Origin: CAVQRB01 sp963715055
GTDB lineage: Bacteria > Pseudomonadota > Alphaproteobacteria > Rhodobacterales > Rhodobacteraceae
Reading direction: 5' to 3'
DNA length: 64,000 nucleotides
NCBI GenBank assembly: GCA_963715055.1
Contig: CAVQRB010000018.1
Coordinates: forward strand, 62,001-126,000
Under the pieces are notes generated by a model. It made no database searches. It was not told the DNA's origin and saw nothing but the letters and a program-made list of their open reading frames with translations. The position numbers and the translations under genes are program-made. Positions 8,008 to 16,999 of this stretch are shown here, piece by piece (positions within the stretch are counted from its first letter, which is position 1; the number at the start of each line of letters is the position of its first letter).

Positions 8008-8997
8008 CTACACGCGTTCAATGATCTTCTCCCCGAAAAGCCCCTGCGGGCGGAACACGAGGAAGATCAGCGCCAGCATATAGGCAAACCAGTTCTCCGT
8101 GGCCCCGCCAAGATAGGGCGCACCAATCAGGAACTCGAAGAGCTTCTCGCCCACACCGATGATCAGCCCGCCGACGATGGCGCCGGGGATCGAGGTGAAG
8201 CCGCCCAGCATCAGCACCGGCAGGGCCTTGAGCGCAATCAGCGACAGCGAGAACTGCACCCCCGATTTCGTCCCCCACATGATGCCCGCCACGAGGGCGA
8301 CGAAGCCCGCCAGCGACCACACGAGGATCCAGATGTAATTGAGCGAGACCCCCACCGACAGCGCCGCCTGATGGTCATCGGCCACGGCGCGCATGGCGCG
8401 GCCCTGCTTGGTGTATTGCGCGAACATCACCAGCCCGATGACCAGCACCGCCGCCACGACGCTCGCCACGATGTCGAGGTTGTCGATGAAGAAGCCGTAT
8501 CCCAGCGCCTCGAAGGTCGTCTCGTCGATCCAGATGTTGATGCCCTGCGGCAGGCCGACATCCAGCGTCTTGATGTCCGACCCCCACATCAGATCGCCGA
8601 CGCCCTCGAGAAAATAGGCAAGACCGATGGTCGCCATGAAAAGGATGATCGGCTCCTGTCCGACCAGATGCCGGAAGATGAAGCGCTGCACCAGCCAGCT
8701 GAAAAGCACCATGACACAGACCGTCACCAGGATCGCCGCCAGCGCCGGCACTTCCCAGCCGAAATGATGGATATCCGTGCCGAAGATCGCATTGATCAGA
8801 TGGGCAAAGGGCACCTGCCCCTCCATCACCCCGACCAGCGTCAGGGCCGCGAAAAGCGCCATCACCCCCTGCGCATAATTGAAGATGCCCGACGCCTTGT
8901 AGATCAGCACGAAGCCCAGCGCCACGAGCGCATAGAGCACGCCCGCCATCAACCCGTTGAGCAGAACCTCGATGGTGAAGGCCAGTTGTTCAGGCAT
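8008..8997 (-). CDS. Branched-chain-type ABC transporter permease (LivH-like)
   Basis: The start is the ATG at 8997, preceded by AAGGAG at good spacing. The in-frame GTG at 9003 overlaps that ribosome binding site and is rejected. The 329-aa protein opens with the LivH signature LLNGLMAGVLYALVALGF and then YNYAQG-like FNYAQGVMALF. It has about eight membrane segments, the coupling region GRAMRAVADDHQAALSVGVS, and the family ending KALPVLMLGGFTSIPGAIVGG...RPQGLFG. It is separated from livG by 98 bases containing short GGTGTACGCC-like repeats. It partners LivM. Confidence 0.88.
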   Translation of the reverse strand: MPEQLAFTIEVLLNGLMAGVLYALVALGFVLIYKASGIFNYAQGVMALFAALTLVGVMEGQVPFAHLINAIFGTDIHHFGWEVPALAAILVTVCVMVLFSWLVQRFIFRHLVGQEPIILFMATIGLAYFLEGVGDLMWGSDIKTLDVGLPQGINIWIDETTFEALGYGFFIDNLDIVASVVAAVLVIGLVMFAQYTKQGRAMRAVADDHQAALSVGVSLNYIWILVWSLAGFVALVAGIMWGTKSGVQFSLSLIALKALPVLMLGGFTSIPGAIVGGLIIGVGEKLFEFLIGAPYLGGATENWFAYMLALIFLVFRPQGLFGEKIIERV

Positions 8998-9095
8998 GCT
9001 CACTCCTTCCCGGATCCGTTTCGCTGCACTGCGGCGGTGTACGCCCGGTGTACCGGGGGTGCACGGGTGTCACCCCCTGGTGACAGGCCGAGGTC

Positions 9096-9914
9096 TCAGT
9101 CATGGGCCACCCCCAGATAGGCGTCGATCACGTCCTGGTTGTTGCGCACCTCCGAGGGCGTCCCGTCGCCGATCTTCTTGCCGTAATCCATCACCACGAC
9201 CCGGTCGGAAAGATCCATCACCACCCCCATGTCGTGCTCGATGAGCGCGATGGTCGTGCCGAACTCGTCGTTCACATCGAGGATGAAGCGGCTCATGTCC
9301 TCCTTCTCCTCCACGTTCATCCCCGCCATCGGCTCATCGAGCAGCAGAAGCGACGGCTCCGCCGCCAGCGCCCGCGCCAGTTCGACGCGCTTTTTCAACC
9401 CATAAGGCAAGCGCGCCACCGGCGTCTTGCGGATCGCCTGAATCTCCAGAAAATCTATAATTTTTTCAGCGACTTCCCGGTTTTCGGTCTCTTCCCGCTC
9501 CGCCTTGCCGCGCCAGATCGATTGCGCGAAAAGCCCGGTCTTCATATGCGTCAGCCGCCCGGTCATGACGTTGTCGAGCACGCTCATGCCCTCGAAGAGC
9601 GCGATGTTCTGAAAGGTCCGCGCAATCCCCTGCCGGGCCACCTCATAGGGTTTCATCGGCGGGCGCGGCCGTCCCTTGTACCAGACCTCGCCCTCCTGTG
9701 GCACATAAAAGCCCGAAATGACGTTCAGCATCGAGGACTTCCCCGCCCCGTTCGGGCCGATGATCGCCCGGATCTCGCCTTCGCGAATATCGAAGGAGAT
9801 GTCCTTGATCGCCTCGACCCCGTCGAACCGCAGCGTGATGTTCTTCATCTCCATCACCACACCGCCGATCTTGCGCCCGTCCTCCGTCGTGTAGCCCGCA
9901 CTCTGGTCAAGCAT
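9096..9914 (-). CDS. Branched-chain-type ABC transporter ATP-binding protein (LivG-like)
   Basis: The ATG at 9914 follows AAGGGG, giving 272 aa. Motifs are Walker A GPNGAGKSS, the LivG-type signature PYGLKKRVELARAL, Walker B LLLLDEPMAGMN, and the switch-region EHDMGVVMDLSDRVVV. The C-terminus (RNNQDVIDAYLG) is typical of LivG. The ribosome binding site is formed by the end of a dispersed repeat (9925-9958), so this repeat has become part of the gene's leader. It works with LivF in the same importer. Confidence 0.88.
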   Translation of the reverse strand: MLDQSAGYTTEDGRKIGGVVMEMKNITLRFDGVEAIKDISFDIREGEIRAIIGPNGAGKSSMLNVISGFYVPQEGEVWYKGRPRPPMKPYEVARQGIARTFQNIALFEGMSVLDNVMTGRLTHMKTGLFAQSIWRGKAEREETENREVAEKIIDFLEIQAIRKTPVARLPYGLKKRVELARALAAEPSLLLLDEPMAGMNVEEKEDMSRFILDVNDEFGTTIALIEHDMGVVMDLSDRVVVMDYGKKIGDGTPSEVRNNQDVIDAYLGVAHD

Positions 9915-9924
9915 CGGACATCCC

Positions 9925-9958
9925 CTTCTTTTGGCGATAAATATCCCCGCCGGAGGCA
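9925..9958. repeat. Dispersed intergenic motif, copy 2
   Basis: The stretch reads CTTCTTTTGGCGAT, then AAATATCCCCGCCGGAGGCA. It matches copy 3 (51098-51129, inverted) over TTCTTTTGG, AAATATCCCCGCCGGAGGC and the spacing between them. On the minus strand its AAAAGAAGG end provides the livG ribosome binding site. It lies between the FAA1-type ligase and livG inside one operon. Confidence 0.6.
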
Positions 9959-9971
9959 CGAAATCCCTGCA

Positions 9972-11942
9972 TCATTCCGCCGCCATCTTCTGCCCGGCCG
10001 CTTGAACGGCGGCACTCCGAATCTCCAGGGTCGCCGCGATCGAGCCCTTGCGCCCGTCCTCATAGGTCACTTCCGTCACCGTGCTGACGGACGTCGATCC
10101 GTCATAAAGGGCCACGATGATATCAGCGTATTTCTCCTCTATGATCCGTCGGCGCACCTTGCGGGTCCGTGTCAACTCGCCGTCATCGGCGTCAAGCTCC
10201 TTGTGCAGCACAACGAAGCGATGCACCTGACACCCCGAAAGCATCTCGTCCTGCGCCACCGACCGGTTCACCTCTTCCACATGGGACTGGACCTGATCCA
10301 TCACCTGGGGATGGCGCGCGAGTTCCTGATAGGAGGCATAGCCGATGTTGTTGCGCTCCGCCCAGTTGCCCACCGCCGTGAGATCGATGTTGATGAAGGC
10401 GGTGCATTCCTCGCGTCCGTTTCCGAAGACCACGGCCTCCAGGATATTGGGAAAGAACTTCAGTTTGTTCTCAACGTATTTCGGCGCAAAGAGCGATCCA
10501 TCCGCCATCTTGCCGACATCCTTTGCGCGGTCGATGATGCGCAGATGCCCGGTGCCCTCCTCGATGAAGCCGGCATCCCCCGTCGCGACCCAGCCTTCGG
10601 CGTCCTTGGTGCTCGCGGTGCTTTCGGGGTTCTTGAAATACTCCACGAAGACGCCCGGCGAGCGATAGAAAACCTCGCCGTCCTCGGAAATCTTCAACTC
10701 CACGCCGGGGCAGCAGACGCCCACGGTATCGGAGCGCACCTCGCCGTCAGGCTGCGCCGTGATGAAGACCGTGGCCTCGGTCTGCCCGTAAAGCTGCTTG
10801 AGGTTGATCCCGAGCGAGCGGTAGAAATCGAAGATCTCCGGCCCGATCGCTTCCCCCGCCGTATATCCCACGCGCACTCGGCTCAGGCCCAGTGTGTTCT
10901 TCAGCGGCCCGTAGATGAAAAACTCCCCCAGCTTGTATTTGAACCGGTCCCACTGGCTCACCGGATGCCCATCGAGCAGGTCCGGCCCGACCTTGCGGGC
11001 ATGGCCCATGAAGACGTCGAAGAGCCATTTCTTGAAGCGCCCCGCATCCTCCATCCGGATCATCACATTGGTCAACTGCGTCTCGAAAACCCTTGGCGGC
11101 GCGAAGTAATAGGTAGGCCCGATCTCGCGCAGGTCGGTCTGCATCGTGTCGGCGCTTTCGGGGCAGTTCGTGCAGAATCCGGTCCACATCGCCTGGCCCA
11201 CTGAGAAAATGAAATCTCCCACCCAGGCCATTGGCAGATAGGCCAGAATCTCATCGCTGCGGCGCAAATCGTCGAAGGCGGAGGAGGATTTCGACGTCTC
11301 GATCACGTTGCGGTTGCTCAGCACCACGCCCTTCGGCTTGCCCGTGGTGCCGGAGGTATAGAGCATCACGCAGGTACTGTCATAGTCCAGCCTGGCTTGA
11401 CGTCGTGTGATCTCGGGCAGCAACTCGTCGCGCTTGGCGCGGCCTGCATCCTGCACATGGGCGTATTGGTGCAGTTTCGAATGGTCGTATTTCCGCAGAC
11501 CCCGTGGATCGAGATAGATCATCTGCTCGACCTCGGGCAGCTGGTCGCGGATTTCGATCACCTTGTCGACCTGCTCCTGATCGCCGGCGATGACGAAGCG
11601 CGCCCCGCAATGGCCGAGCACATAGGCCATCTCTTCGGCAACCGCGTCCTGATAGAGCGGCACCGGGATCGCCCCGGCCATCTGTGCCGCGATCATCGAC
11701 CAGTAGAGCCGTGGCCGGTTGCGCCCGATGATGGCGACGAAATCACCTTCTGCGAGACCCAGATCCACAAGGCCGAGCGCCAGCGCCTCGACCTCTTCGA
11801 GCGTCTGCGCCCAGGTCCAGGACTGCCAGATCCCGTATTCCTTCTCGCGATACGCAGGCGCGTTCGCGAAAGCCCGGGCATTGCGATGCAGCAGGGCCGG
11901 TATGGAATTCGATCCCTCCGCGCCCGCGGAATGAGTGCTCAA
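9972..11942 (-). CDS. Long-chain acyl-CoA synthetase-type AMP-forming ligase (FAA1-like)
   Basis: A 656-aa adenylate-forming enzyme that would convert a carboxylic acid plus ATP and CoA into acyl-CoA. It carries the full ATP-binding loop YTSGTTGKPKGV, the adenine motif YGQTEATVF, WVATGDAG with the ribose-binding Asp, and the hinge IIDRAKDVGKMADGS. The length and C-terminal insert match the FAA1/COG1022 group rather than short-chain synthetases. Translation begins at a TTG, supported by GGGAGG about 9 bases upstream; no better ATG is near. It is the first gene of the liv-type operon and, with the PaaK-like ligase at the end, brackets the transporter genes. Confidence 0.85.
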   Translation of the reverse strand: MSTHSAGAEGSNSIPALLHRNARAFANAPAYREKEYGIWQSWTWAQTLEEVEALALGLVDLGLAEGDFVAIIGRNRPRLYWSMIAAQMAGAIPVPLYQDAVAEEMAYVLGHCGARFVIAGDQEQVDKVIEIRDQLPEVEQMIYLDPRGLRKYDHSKLHQYAHVQDAGRAKRDELLPEITRRQARLDYDSTCVMLYTSGTTGKPKGVVLSNRNVIETSKSSSAFDDLRRSDEILAYLPMAWVGDFIFSVGQAMWTGFCTNCPESADTMQTDLREIGPTYYFAPPRVFETQLTNVMIRMEDAGRFKKWLFDVFMGHARKVGPDLLDGHPVSQWDRFKYKLGEFFIYGPLKNTLGLSRVRVGYTAGEAIGPEIFDFYRSLGINLKQLYGQTEATVFITAQPDGEVRSDTVGVCCPGVELKISEDGEVFYRSPGVFVEYFKNPESTASTKDAEGWVATGDAGFIEEGTGHLRIIDRAKDVGKMADGSLFAPKYVENKLKFFPNILEAVVFGNGREECTAFINIDLTAVGNWAERNNIGYASYQELARHPQVMDQVQSHVEEVNRSVAQDEMLSGCQVHRFVVLHKELDADDGELTRTRKVRRRIIEEKYADIIVALYDGSTSVSTVTEVTYEDGRKGSIAATLEIRSAAVQAAGQKMAAE

Positions 11943-12101
11943 CGTGTTGTCCTCCCAGACCCCGCCCTTTGGGCAGGTGCAGCCTTTACGACCGTCATGG
12001 ACATAACAATGTTGGTTTTCCGGGCGGCGTCAACGCCTAGGTCTGAATTTCTGCGCCAGCGACGACGTTTGACCGCCCACGGCAGGCGCGATTGACCCTG
12101 G

Positions 12102-13295
12102 CTACTTCAGGGAGTTGACCGCCCGGAAAAGCACGTCGAGCCCGGCCGCGAGATCCTTCTCGTCGGTATCCTCCTCGAAAGCGTGGCTGATCCCGCCGAT
12201 GGAAGGCACGAACAGCATCGCCACCGGCATCAGCCGGGACAGGTTTGTCGCATCATGAAGCGCGCCGGATGGCATCCGCCGCCAACGCCCCGGTGCCACC
12301 TCCTCGGCGGCACGGCAGAGCGCCGCCTGCAACCGCGCGTCCATCTGCACCGGCTCCAGCCCCAGAAGCGGGCCGTAGCCAAGTTGCATCCCACGTTCCG
12401 ACGCAACCTCGGCCGCCGTCTCGCGGATGATCTCCTCCATCCGGGCCAGTCGCGTCGCATCGGCATCACGCCACTGCATCGAAAAGACCGCCCGTCCCGG
12501 CACGATGGAAGAGGCATTGGGATGCAGGCTGACATGCCCGATGGTCCAGACCGACTGCGGCGTGACCACGTTGCGCAAACGGTCGTTGAGCAGCGTGTTG
12601 AAGGAAGACACGGCCTGGAACGCATCACGGCGCAGGGCCATGGGCGTGGTGCCTGCGTGATTCTGCTGCCCGTCAAAGGTGATTTTCATGTCACGGATGC
12701 CCACGATGTCGGTCACGACGCCGATCTGCTCGCCACTCGCATCCAGCGTCGGCCCCTGTTCAATGTGCATTTCGATGAAACCGGTGAACCTCGAAGGATC
12801 GATGTCGCCCGTCACCATCTGCGCCATCGCAGCCCGCGCATCGCCGAGTGCCACGCCCGCATGATCCGTGAGAGCATCTGCTTCTTCCAGAGACAGTTGC
12901 CCGGACCAGACCGCGGAACCGGTGGTGACACCGAACCGTCCTTCCTCATCCTGAAAAGACACAACGGAAACCGGCGGGCCGCCCCCGGCATTGCACGCAC
13001 GCGCCACTTCCAGCGCCGCGACCACACCGAGCGCCCCGTCGAGCCAACCGCCTTCGGGCTGGCTGTCACTATGTGAGCCGAGCAGCAGCGAGGGTCCTTC
13101 GCGGAGGCCGAAGAGATTGCCCATCGCGTCCATCTGGACCCTTAGCCCGGCATCACGGAACTGCGCCGCCAGCCATTGCCGCGCTGCGATATCCGCCTGA
13201 GAATAGGCAGGCCGGACCACCCCCTTGCCAACACCAGCGGCGCCGAAACCGCGCAAGGTGTGAAGGTCGGAGAGGAAGCGGGCGGGCTCAATCAT
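12102..13295 (-). CDS. M20-family amidohydrolase (allantoate amidohydrolase / N-carbamoyl-amino-acid hydrolase type)
   Basis: The chosen ATG (13295) gives 397 aa; the longer frame from 13364 adds an implausible N-terminus. Metal-binding and catalytic regions of the HyuC/AllC family are visible: GSHSDSQPEGGWLDG (His and Asp ligands), SFQDEEGRFG (Glu pair), EMHIEQGPTLD (His), and the late SIGGISHAFEEDT (His). Members remove carbamoyl or ureido groups from N-carbamoyl amino acids or allantoate with two divalent metals. It stands alone. The purine-ureide cluster at 50-56 kb lacks an allantoate amidohydrolase, so this gene could supply that step, but beta-alanine synthase or hydantoin roles are equally possible from sequence alone. 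Confidence 0.82.
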   Translation of the reverse strand: MIEPARFLSDLHTLRGFGAAGVGKGVVRPAYSQADIAARQWLAAQFRDAGLRVQMDAMGNLFGLREGPSLLLGSHSDSQPEGGWLDGALGVVAALEVARACNAGGGPPVSVVSFQDEEGRFGVTTGSAVWSGQLSLEEADALTDHAGVALGDARAAMAQMVTGDIDPSRFTGFIEMHIEQGPTLDASGEQIGVVTDIVGIRDMKITFDGQQNHAGTTPMALRRDAFQAVSSFNTLLNDRLRNVVTPQSVWTIGHVSLHPNASSIVPGRAVFSMQWRDADATRLARMEEIIRETAAEVASERGMQLGYGPLLGLEPVQMDARLQAALCRAAEEVAPGRWRRMPSGALHDATNLSRLMPVAMLFVPSIGGISHAFEEDTDEKDLAAGLDVLFRAVNSLK

Positions 13296-13393
13296 GCGTT
13301 TCAATCGATTGTTGGCTGCATCACTCACTAGGCTAGACACGAAAGGCGGGGAACGAAAGAGCAAGCTGAACCGCTGCCCGTTTCCTGCATGAT

Positions 13394-13407
13394 TTGCTTT
13401 AGATCAA
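13394..13407 (+). promoter_or_regulatory. FNR/FixK-like box upstream of hsp20
   Basis: TTGCT-TTAG-ATCAA differs at one position from the FNR/FixK consensus TTGAT-N4-ATCAA and is followed by GG. It lies 57-70 bases upstream of the hsp20 ATG, a normal position for activation. No transcription start is known, so this is a motif match only. Confidence 0.4.
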
Positions 13408-13463
13408 GGACAATTGCGACCCTGTGCGCCATGCTGCGACCACACTCAGAAAAGGAGGTCACT

Positions 13464-13880
13464 ATGGTCGAATCCACACGCTCCAGCGGTCTCTGGCCGC
13501 AACTGTACGAACCCTTCCGGACGTTCGGAAGCCGCGTCGCGGACTGGCTTGCACCAGCATCGGACGCTTCATCCAACGATGACGCCTATCGCATCAGCGT
13601 CGAATTGCCCGGTGTGTCGGAGGAGGACATCCACCTGTCCGTCGAAGGCGGCGTGGTCACGGTTTCCGGAGAGAAAACCGAAACCAGGGAGGAGAAAGGC
13701 GAAACCTGGTATTTCTCGGAACGCCAGTACGGATCGTTCAAACGGTCGTTCCGCCTGCCGGAAGACGCCGATGCCGACAAGGCAGAAGCCCATGTCAAGA
13801 ACGGGGTGCTTGAAGTCTCGGTTCCCCGGCGCAAGGAGAACGCGGCGAAAAGCAAGCGCATCGAGGTAAAGAAGGCCTGA
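13464..13880 (+). CDS. Small heat shock protein (Hsp20/alpha-crystallin)
   Basis: The ATG at 13464 follows a near-perfect AAGGAGGT, giving 138 aa. The alpha-crystallin domain spans about residues 35-130. It begins DAYRISVELPGVSEEDIHLS and has VVTVSGEKTE in the core, ERQYGSFKRSFRLPEDAD, and the late G-x-L signature VKNGVLEVSVPRR. The C-terminal tail is lysine-rich. Such proteins hold unfolding proteins in an ATP-independent way. A one-mismatch FNR/FixK-type box lies upstream, suggesting control by low oxygen rather than heat alone. It is convergent with the formate dehydrogenase gene. Confidence 0.9.
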   Translation: MVESTRSSGLWPQLYEPFRTFGSRVADWLAPASDASSNDDAYRISVELPGVSEEDIHLSVEGGVVTVSGEKTETREEKGETWYFSERQYGSFKRSFRLPEDADADKAEAHVKNGVLEVSVPRRKENAAKSKRIEVKKA

Positions 13881-14018
13881 CCGACGATACCACAGTTTGC
13901 ACAAAACCGGGCGGGACCTAGCAGGGCCCCGCGCGGAACTTCTGAAATTTACGGCGAGACATAACCTCGGAAGCCTCATTGCTGCCGCGACGACTCAAGA
14001 GCAGGCTTGGTTGACCGG

Positions 14019-16784
14019 CTATTCCGCCGCGACCTTGGCCTCATCCTTCTCCACGCGCACGGCGGAGAACTTGAACTCGGGGATCTTGCCGTAGGGGTCC
14101 ACCGCCGGGTTGGTCAGGATGTTCGCCGCCGCCTCCACATAGGCGAAGGGCAGGAACACCATGTCCGGCGAAACCGCCCGGTCCTCCCGCGCCATGATCG
14201 AGATGCTGCCACGCTTTGTGGTCAGCCGCACATGTTCGCCCGGCGCCACGCCAAGCTTGCGCAGGGTGGAAGGATGCAGCGAGCAATTCGCCTCGGGCTC
14301 AAGGCCGTCGAGCACGGCGGAGCGCCTAGTCATCGACCCGGTGTGCCAGTGTTCGAGCTGCCGCCCGGTGGTCAGGATCATCGGGAAATCCGCATCCGGC
14401 ACGTCATCGGGCGCGATCACCGAGGCAGGGGTGAACCGCGCACGGCCTTCGGGGCGCGGGAAGCCATTGCCGAAGACGATGGCCTGACCGGGATCCTCCG
14501 GGCTGAGCGACGGGTAGGTCACCGCATTCTGCGCTTCGAGCCGCTCCCAGGTGATGTTGTTGAGGCTGCGCATGTTCTGCTTCATCTCGTTGAACACGTC
14601 TGCAGGGCTCTCGTAGTGCCAGTCGAGCCCGAGGCGCTTGGCAAGCTCGACCTCGATCCACCAGTCTTCGCGCGCTTCGCCGGGGGGTGGCACCGCGGGG
14701 CGGCCCATCTGCACCTGACGGTTGGTGTTCGTCACGGTGCCGGACTTCTCCGCAAAGGCGCTCGCCGGCAGGATCACGTCGGCATAGTTGGCGGTTTCGG
14801 TAATGAAGATGTCCTGGACCACCAGATGATCGAGCTTGGCCAGCGCATCGCGGGCATGTTCCACATCCGGGTCCGACATCGCTGGGTTCTCGCCGAGGAT
14901 ATACATCCCCTTGATCTTGCCCGCATGTACGGCGTCCATGATCTCGGTCACGGTGAGCCCGCGTTCGTTGGAGAAATCCGCCGAGCCCCAGACCTTGGTG
15001 AAGGCCGAGCGCACACCATCGTCGGTCACCGGCTGGTAATCCGGCAGAAACATCGGAATGAGACCGGCATCCGAAGCGCCCTGCACGTTGTTCTGACCGC
15101 GCAGCGGGTGCAGACCTGCACCGGGGCGGCCGATCTGCCCGGTCATCAGCGCGAGGCTGATCAGGCAGCGGGAATTGTCAGTGCCATGGATGTGCTGGCT
15201 GATCCCCATGCCCCAGAAGATCATCGCGGCCTTGGCCCCCGCGAAGGTCCGCGCCACGTCGCGCAGAACCTCTGCCTGGATGCCGCAGATGCCTTGCATC
15301 TTCTCGGGCGAGAAATCCGCCAGATGCCGCTTCTCGGCCTCCCAGTTCTCGGTATAGGCGTCGATATACTGCTGGTCGTAGAGTTTCTCCTCGACGATCA
15401 CATGCATGATCGCATTGAGCATCGACACATCGGAGCCCGGTCGGAATTGCAGCATGTGACTGGCGAACCGACGCAGCCCGACGCCGCGCGGGTCCATCAC
15501 GATGAGCTTGCCGCCGCGCTTGGTGAACTGCTTGAAGAAGGTCGCTGCAACCGGATGGTTCTCGATCGGGTTTGCGCCAATGACGATGGCCACGTCGGCG
15601 TTCTCGATCTCGTTGAAGGTCGCGGTCACCGCCCCCGAGCCCACGTTCTCCATGAGCGCCGCCACGGAGGAGGCATGGCACAGCCGGGTGCAGTGATCGA
15701 CGTTGTTGTGCCCGAAGCCCTGCCGGATCAGTTTCTGGAAGAGATAGGCTTCCTCATTGGTGCATTTCGCCGAGCCGAAGCCCGCGATCTCGCGGCCGCG
15801 GCCCTTCATGCCCTTGGCCGCGAAATCCAGCGCCTCGTCCCAGGTCGCCTCGCGGAAATGCTCGGACCAGTTGCCGGGATCGACGTTCAACCCTTTTGGC
15901 GGTGCATCCTCGCGCCGGATCAGCGGTTTCGTCACGCGGTGGGGGTGGTGGATGTAGTCGAAACCGAAGCGACCCTTGACGCAGAGCCGACCTTCGTTCG
16001 CCGGACCGTTGATGCCGTCCACGTATTTGATCCTGTCGCCCTTGACCTTCAGCGATACCTGACAGCCGACCCCGCAGAACGGGCAGACGCTTTTCACCTC
16101 GCGGTCGAAATCGGCGCTGTCGCCGACCTGCTGCTCGTCCACCACAGTCGCGGGCATCAGCGCCCCCGTCGGGCAGGCCTGCACACATTCGCCGCAGGCC
16201 ACGCAGGTGGAGGCACCCATCGGGTCGGCCATGTCGAAAGTCGGATAGGCGTCATGCCCGCGCCCCGACATGCCGATCACGTCGTTGACCTGCACTTCAC
16301 GGCAGGCACGCACGCAAAGCCCGCACTGGATACAGGCATCCAGATTGACGCTCATCGCCACATGGCTGTCGTCAAGCAAGGGGATGCGCCCCGCTTCGAG
16401 CTTCGGAAACCGGCTCGCCTCGACACCGTTCATCGCGGCCATGTCCCACAGGTGGCTCGACTTGTCATGCGCCACGTCGCGGGCAGGCTGGTCGGCCACC
16501 AGCATCTCGACCACCATCTTGCGGGCATTCTTGGCACGGGCACTGTCGGTCGTGACAACCATGCCGTTGCTCGGCTCGCGGATGCAGGAGGCGGCCAGCA
16601 CGCGCTCGCCTTCGATCTCCACCATGCAGGCGCGACAATTCCCGTCGGGCCGGTAGCCGGGCGCCGGTTTGTGGCACAGATGCGGGATCACCAGACCCCG
16701 GCCGTTGGCCACTTCCCAGATGGTCATGCCCGCCTCTGCCTCGACCTTTTGACCGTCGAGCGTGAAAGTGATCTTGTCGGACAT
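14019..16784 (-). CDS. Formate dehydrogenase alpha subunit (molybdenum/tungsten, Cys type)
   Basis: The ATG at 16784 follows GGAGGAG, giving 921 aa. An N-terminal [2Fe-2S] domain uses C37, C50, C53 and C67. Two ferredoxin-type [4Fe-4S] motifs follow (C151-C161 and C194-C204). The molybdopterin domain has its own cluster at C234, C237, C241 and C268. The active-site residue is Cys369 in DHCTRLCHASS, not selenocysteine. The NuoG-type His-Cys3 cluster is absent between residues 100 and 125. The enzyme oxidises formate to CO2, but no beta, gamma, diaphorase or FdhD gene is adjacent, so the electron acceptor is unknown. A C-terminal molydopterin-dinucleotide-binding domain is present (LTTGRQLEHWHTGSMT). 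Confidence 0.9.
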   Translation of the reverse strand: MSDKITFTLDGQKVEAEAGMTIWEVANGRGLVIPHLCHKPAPGYRPDGNCRACMVEIEGERVLAASCIREPSNGMVVTTDSARAKNARKMVVEMLVADQPARDVAHDKSSHLWDMAAMNGVEASRFPKLEAGRIPLLDDSHVAMSVNLDACIQCGLCVRACREVQVNDVIGMSGRGHDAYPTFDMADPMGASTCVACGECVQACPTGALMPATVVDEQQVGDSADFDREVKSVCPFCGVGCQVSLKVKGDRIKYVDGINGPANEGRLCVKGRFGFDYIHHPHRVTKPLIRREDAPPKGLNVDPGNWSEHFREATWDEALDFAAKGMKGRGREIAGFGSAKCTNEEAYLFQKLIRQGFGHNNVDHCTRLCHASSVAALMENVGSGAVTATFNEIENADVAIVIGANPIENHPVAATFFKQFTKRGGKLIVMDPRGVGLRRFASHMLQFRPGSDVSMLNAIMHVIVEEKLYDQQYIDAYTENWEAEKRHLADFSPEKMQGICGIQAEVLRDVARTFAGAKAAMIFWGMGISQHIHGTDNSRCLISLALMTGQIGRPGAGLHPLRGQNNVQGASDAGLIPMFLPDYQPVTDDGVRSAFTKVWGSADFSNERGLTVTEIMDAVHAGKIKGMYILGENPAMSDPDVEHARDALAKLDHLVVQDIFITETANYADVILPASAFAEKSGTVTNTNRQVQMGRPAVPPPGEAREDWWIEVELAKRLGLDWHYESPADVFNEMKQNMRSLNNITWERLEAQNAVTYPSLSPEDPGQAIVFGNGFPRPEGRARFTPASVIAPDDVPDADFPMILTTGRQLEHWHTGSMTRRSAVLDGLEPEANCSLHPSTLRKLGVAPGEHVRLTTKRGSISIMAREDRAVSPDMVFLPFAYVEAAANILTNPAVDPYGKIPEFKFSAVRVEKDEAKVAAE

Positions 16785-16999
16785 GGCGCACTCCTCCGGG
16801 ATTCTCGGGCAGACTATAGGAACCGGAGACAAGATACAGGACAACAATCCCGACACCCTGCGCCCCGATTGCGCCAAGCCTGTTTCCGATAGGCGACCTG
16901 CGGGCCGTTTCCGGCGCAAGTGGCGAGAAATTCGATACCGGGCGCTTTCCACCCCTGCCAAGCTCGGCTAGGTAATCGCATCATCGCAAGAAAGCCCCC

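Noticed and set aside
9001..9085. Short GGTGTAC/GGTGTCACC-like repeats before livG/livH as a regulatory array
   Set aside because: The repeats are imperfect, only two or three units long, and lie just in front of a clear ribosome binding site; there is no spacing regularity.
13881..14018. Rho-independent terminator between hsp20 and the formate dehydrogenase gene
   Set aside because: Only short GC-rich complementarity (GGGCGGG / CCCCGC) was seen, without a clean stem or T-run on either strand.
14007..16892. Long plus-strand open frame (961 codons) opposite the formate dehydrogenase gene
   Set aside because: It is antisense to a clear enzyme with all iron-sulfur motifs, its composition is Arg/His-rich, and it shows no domain. 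High GC keeps the antisense frame open.
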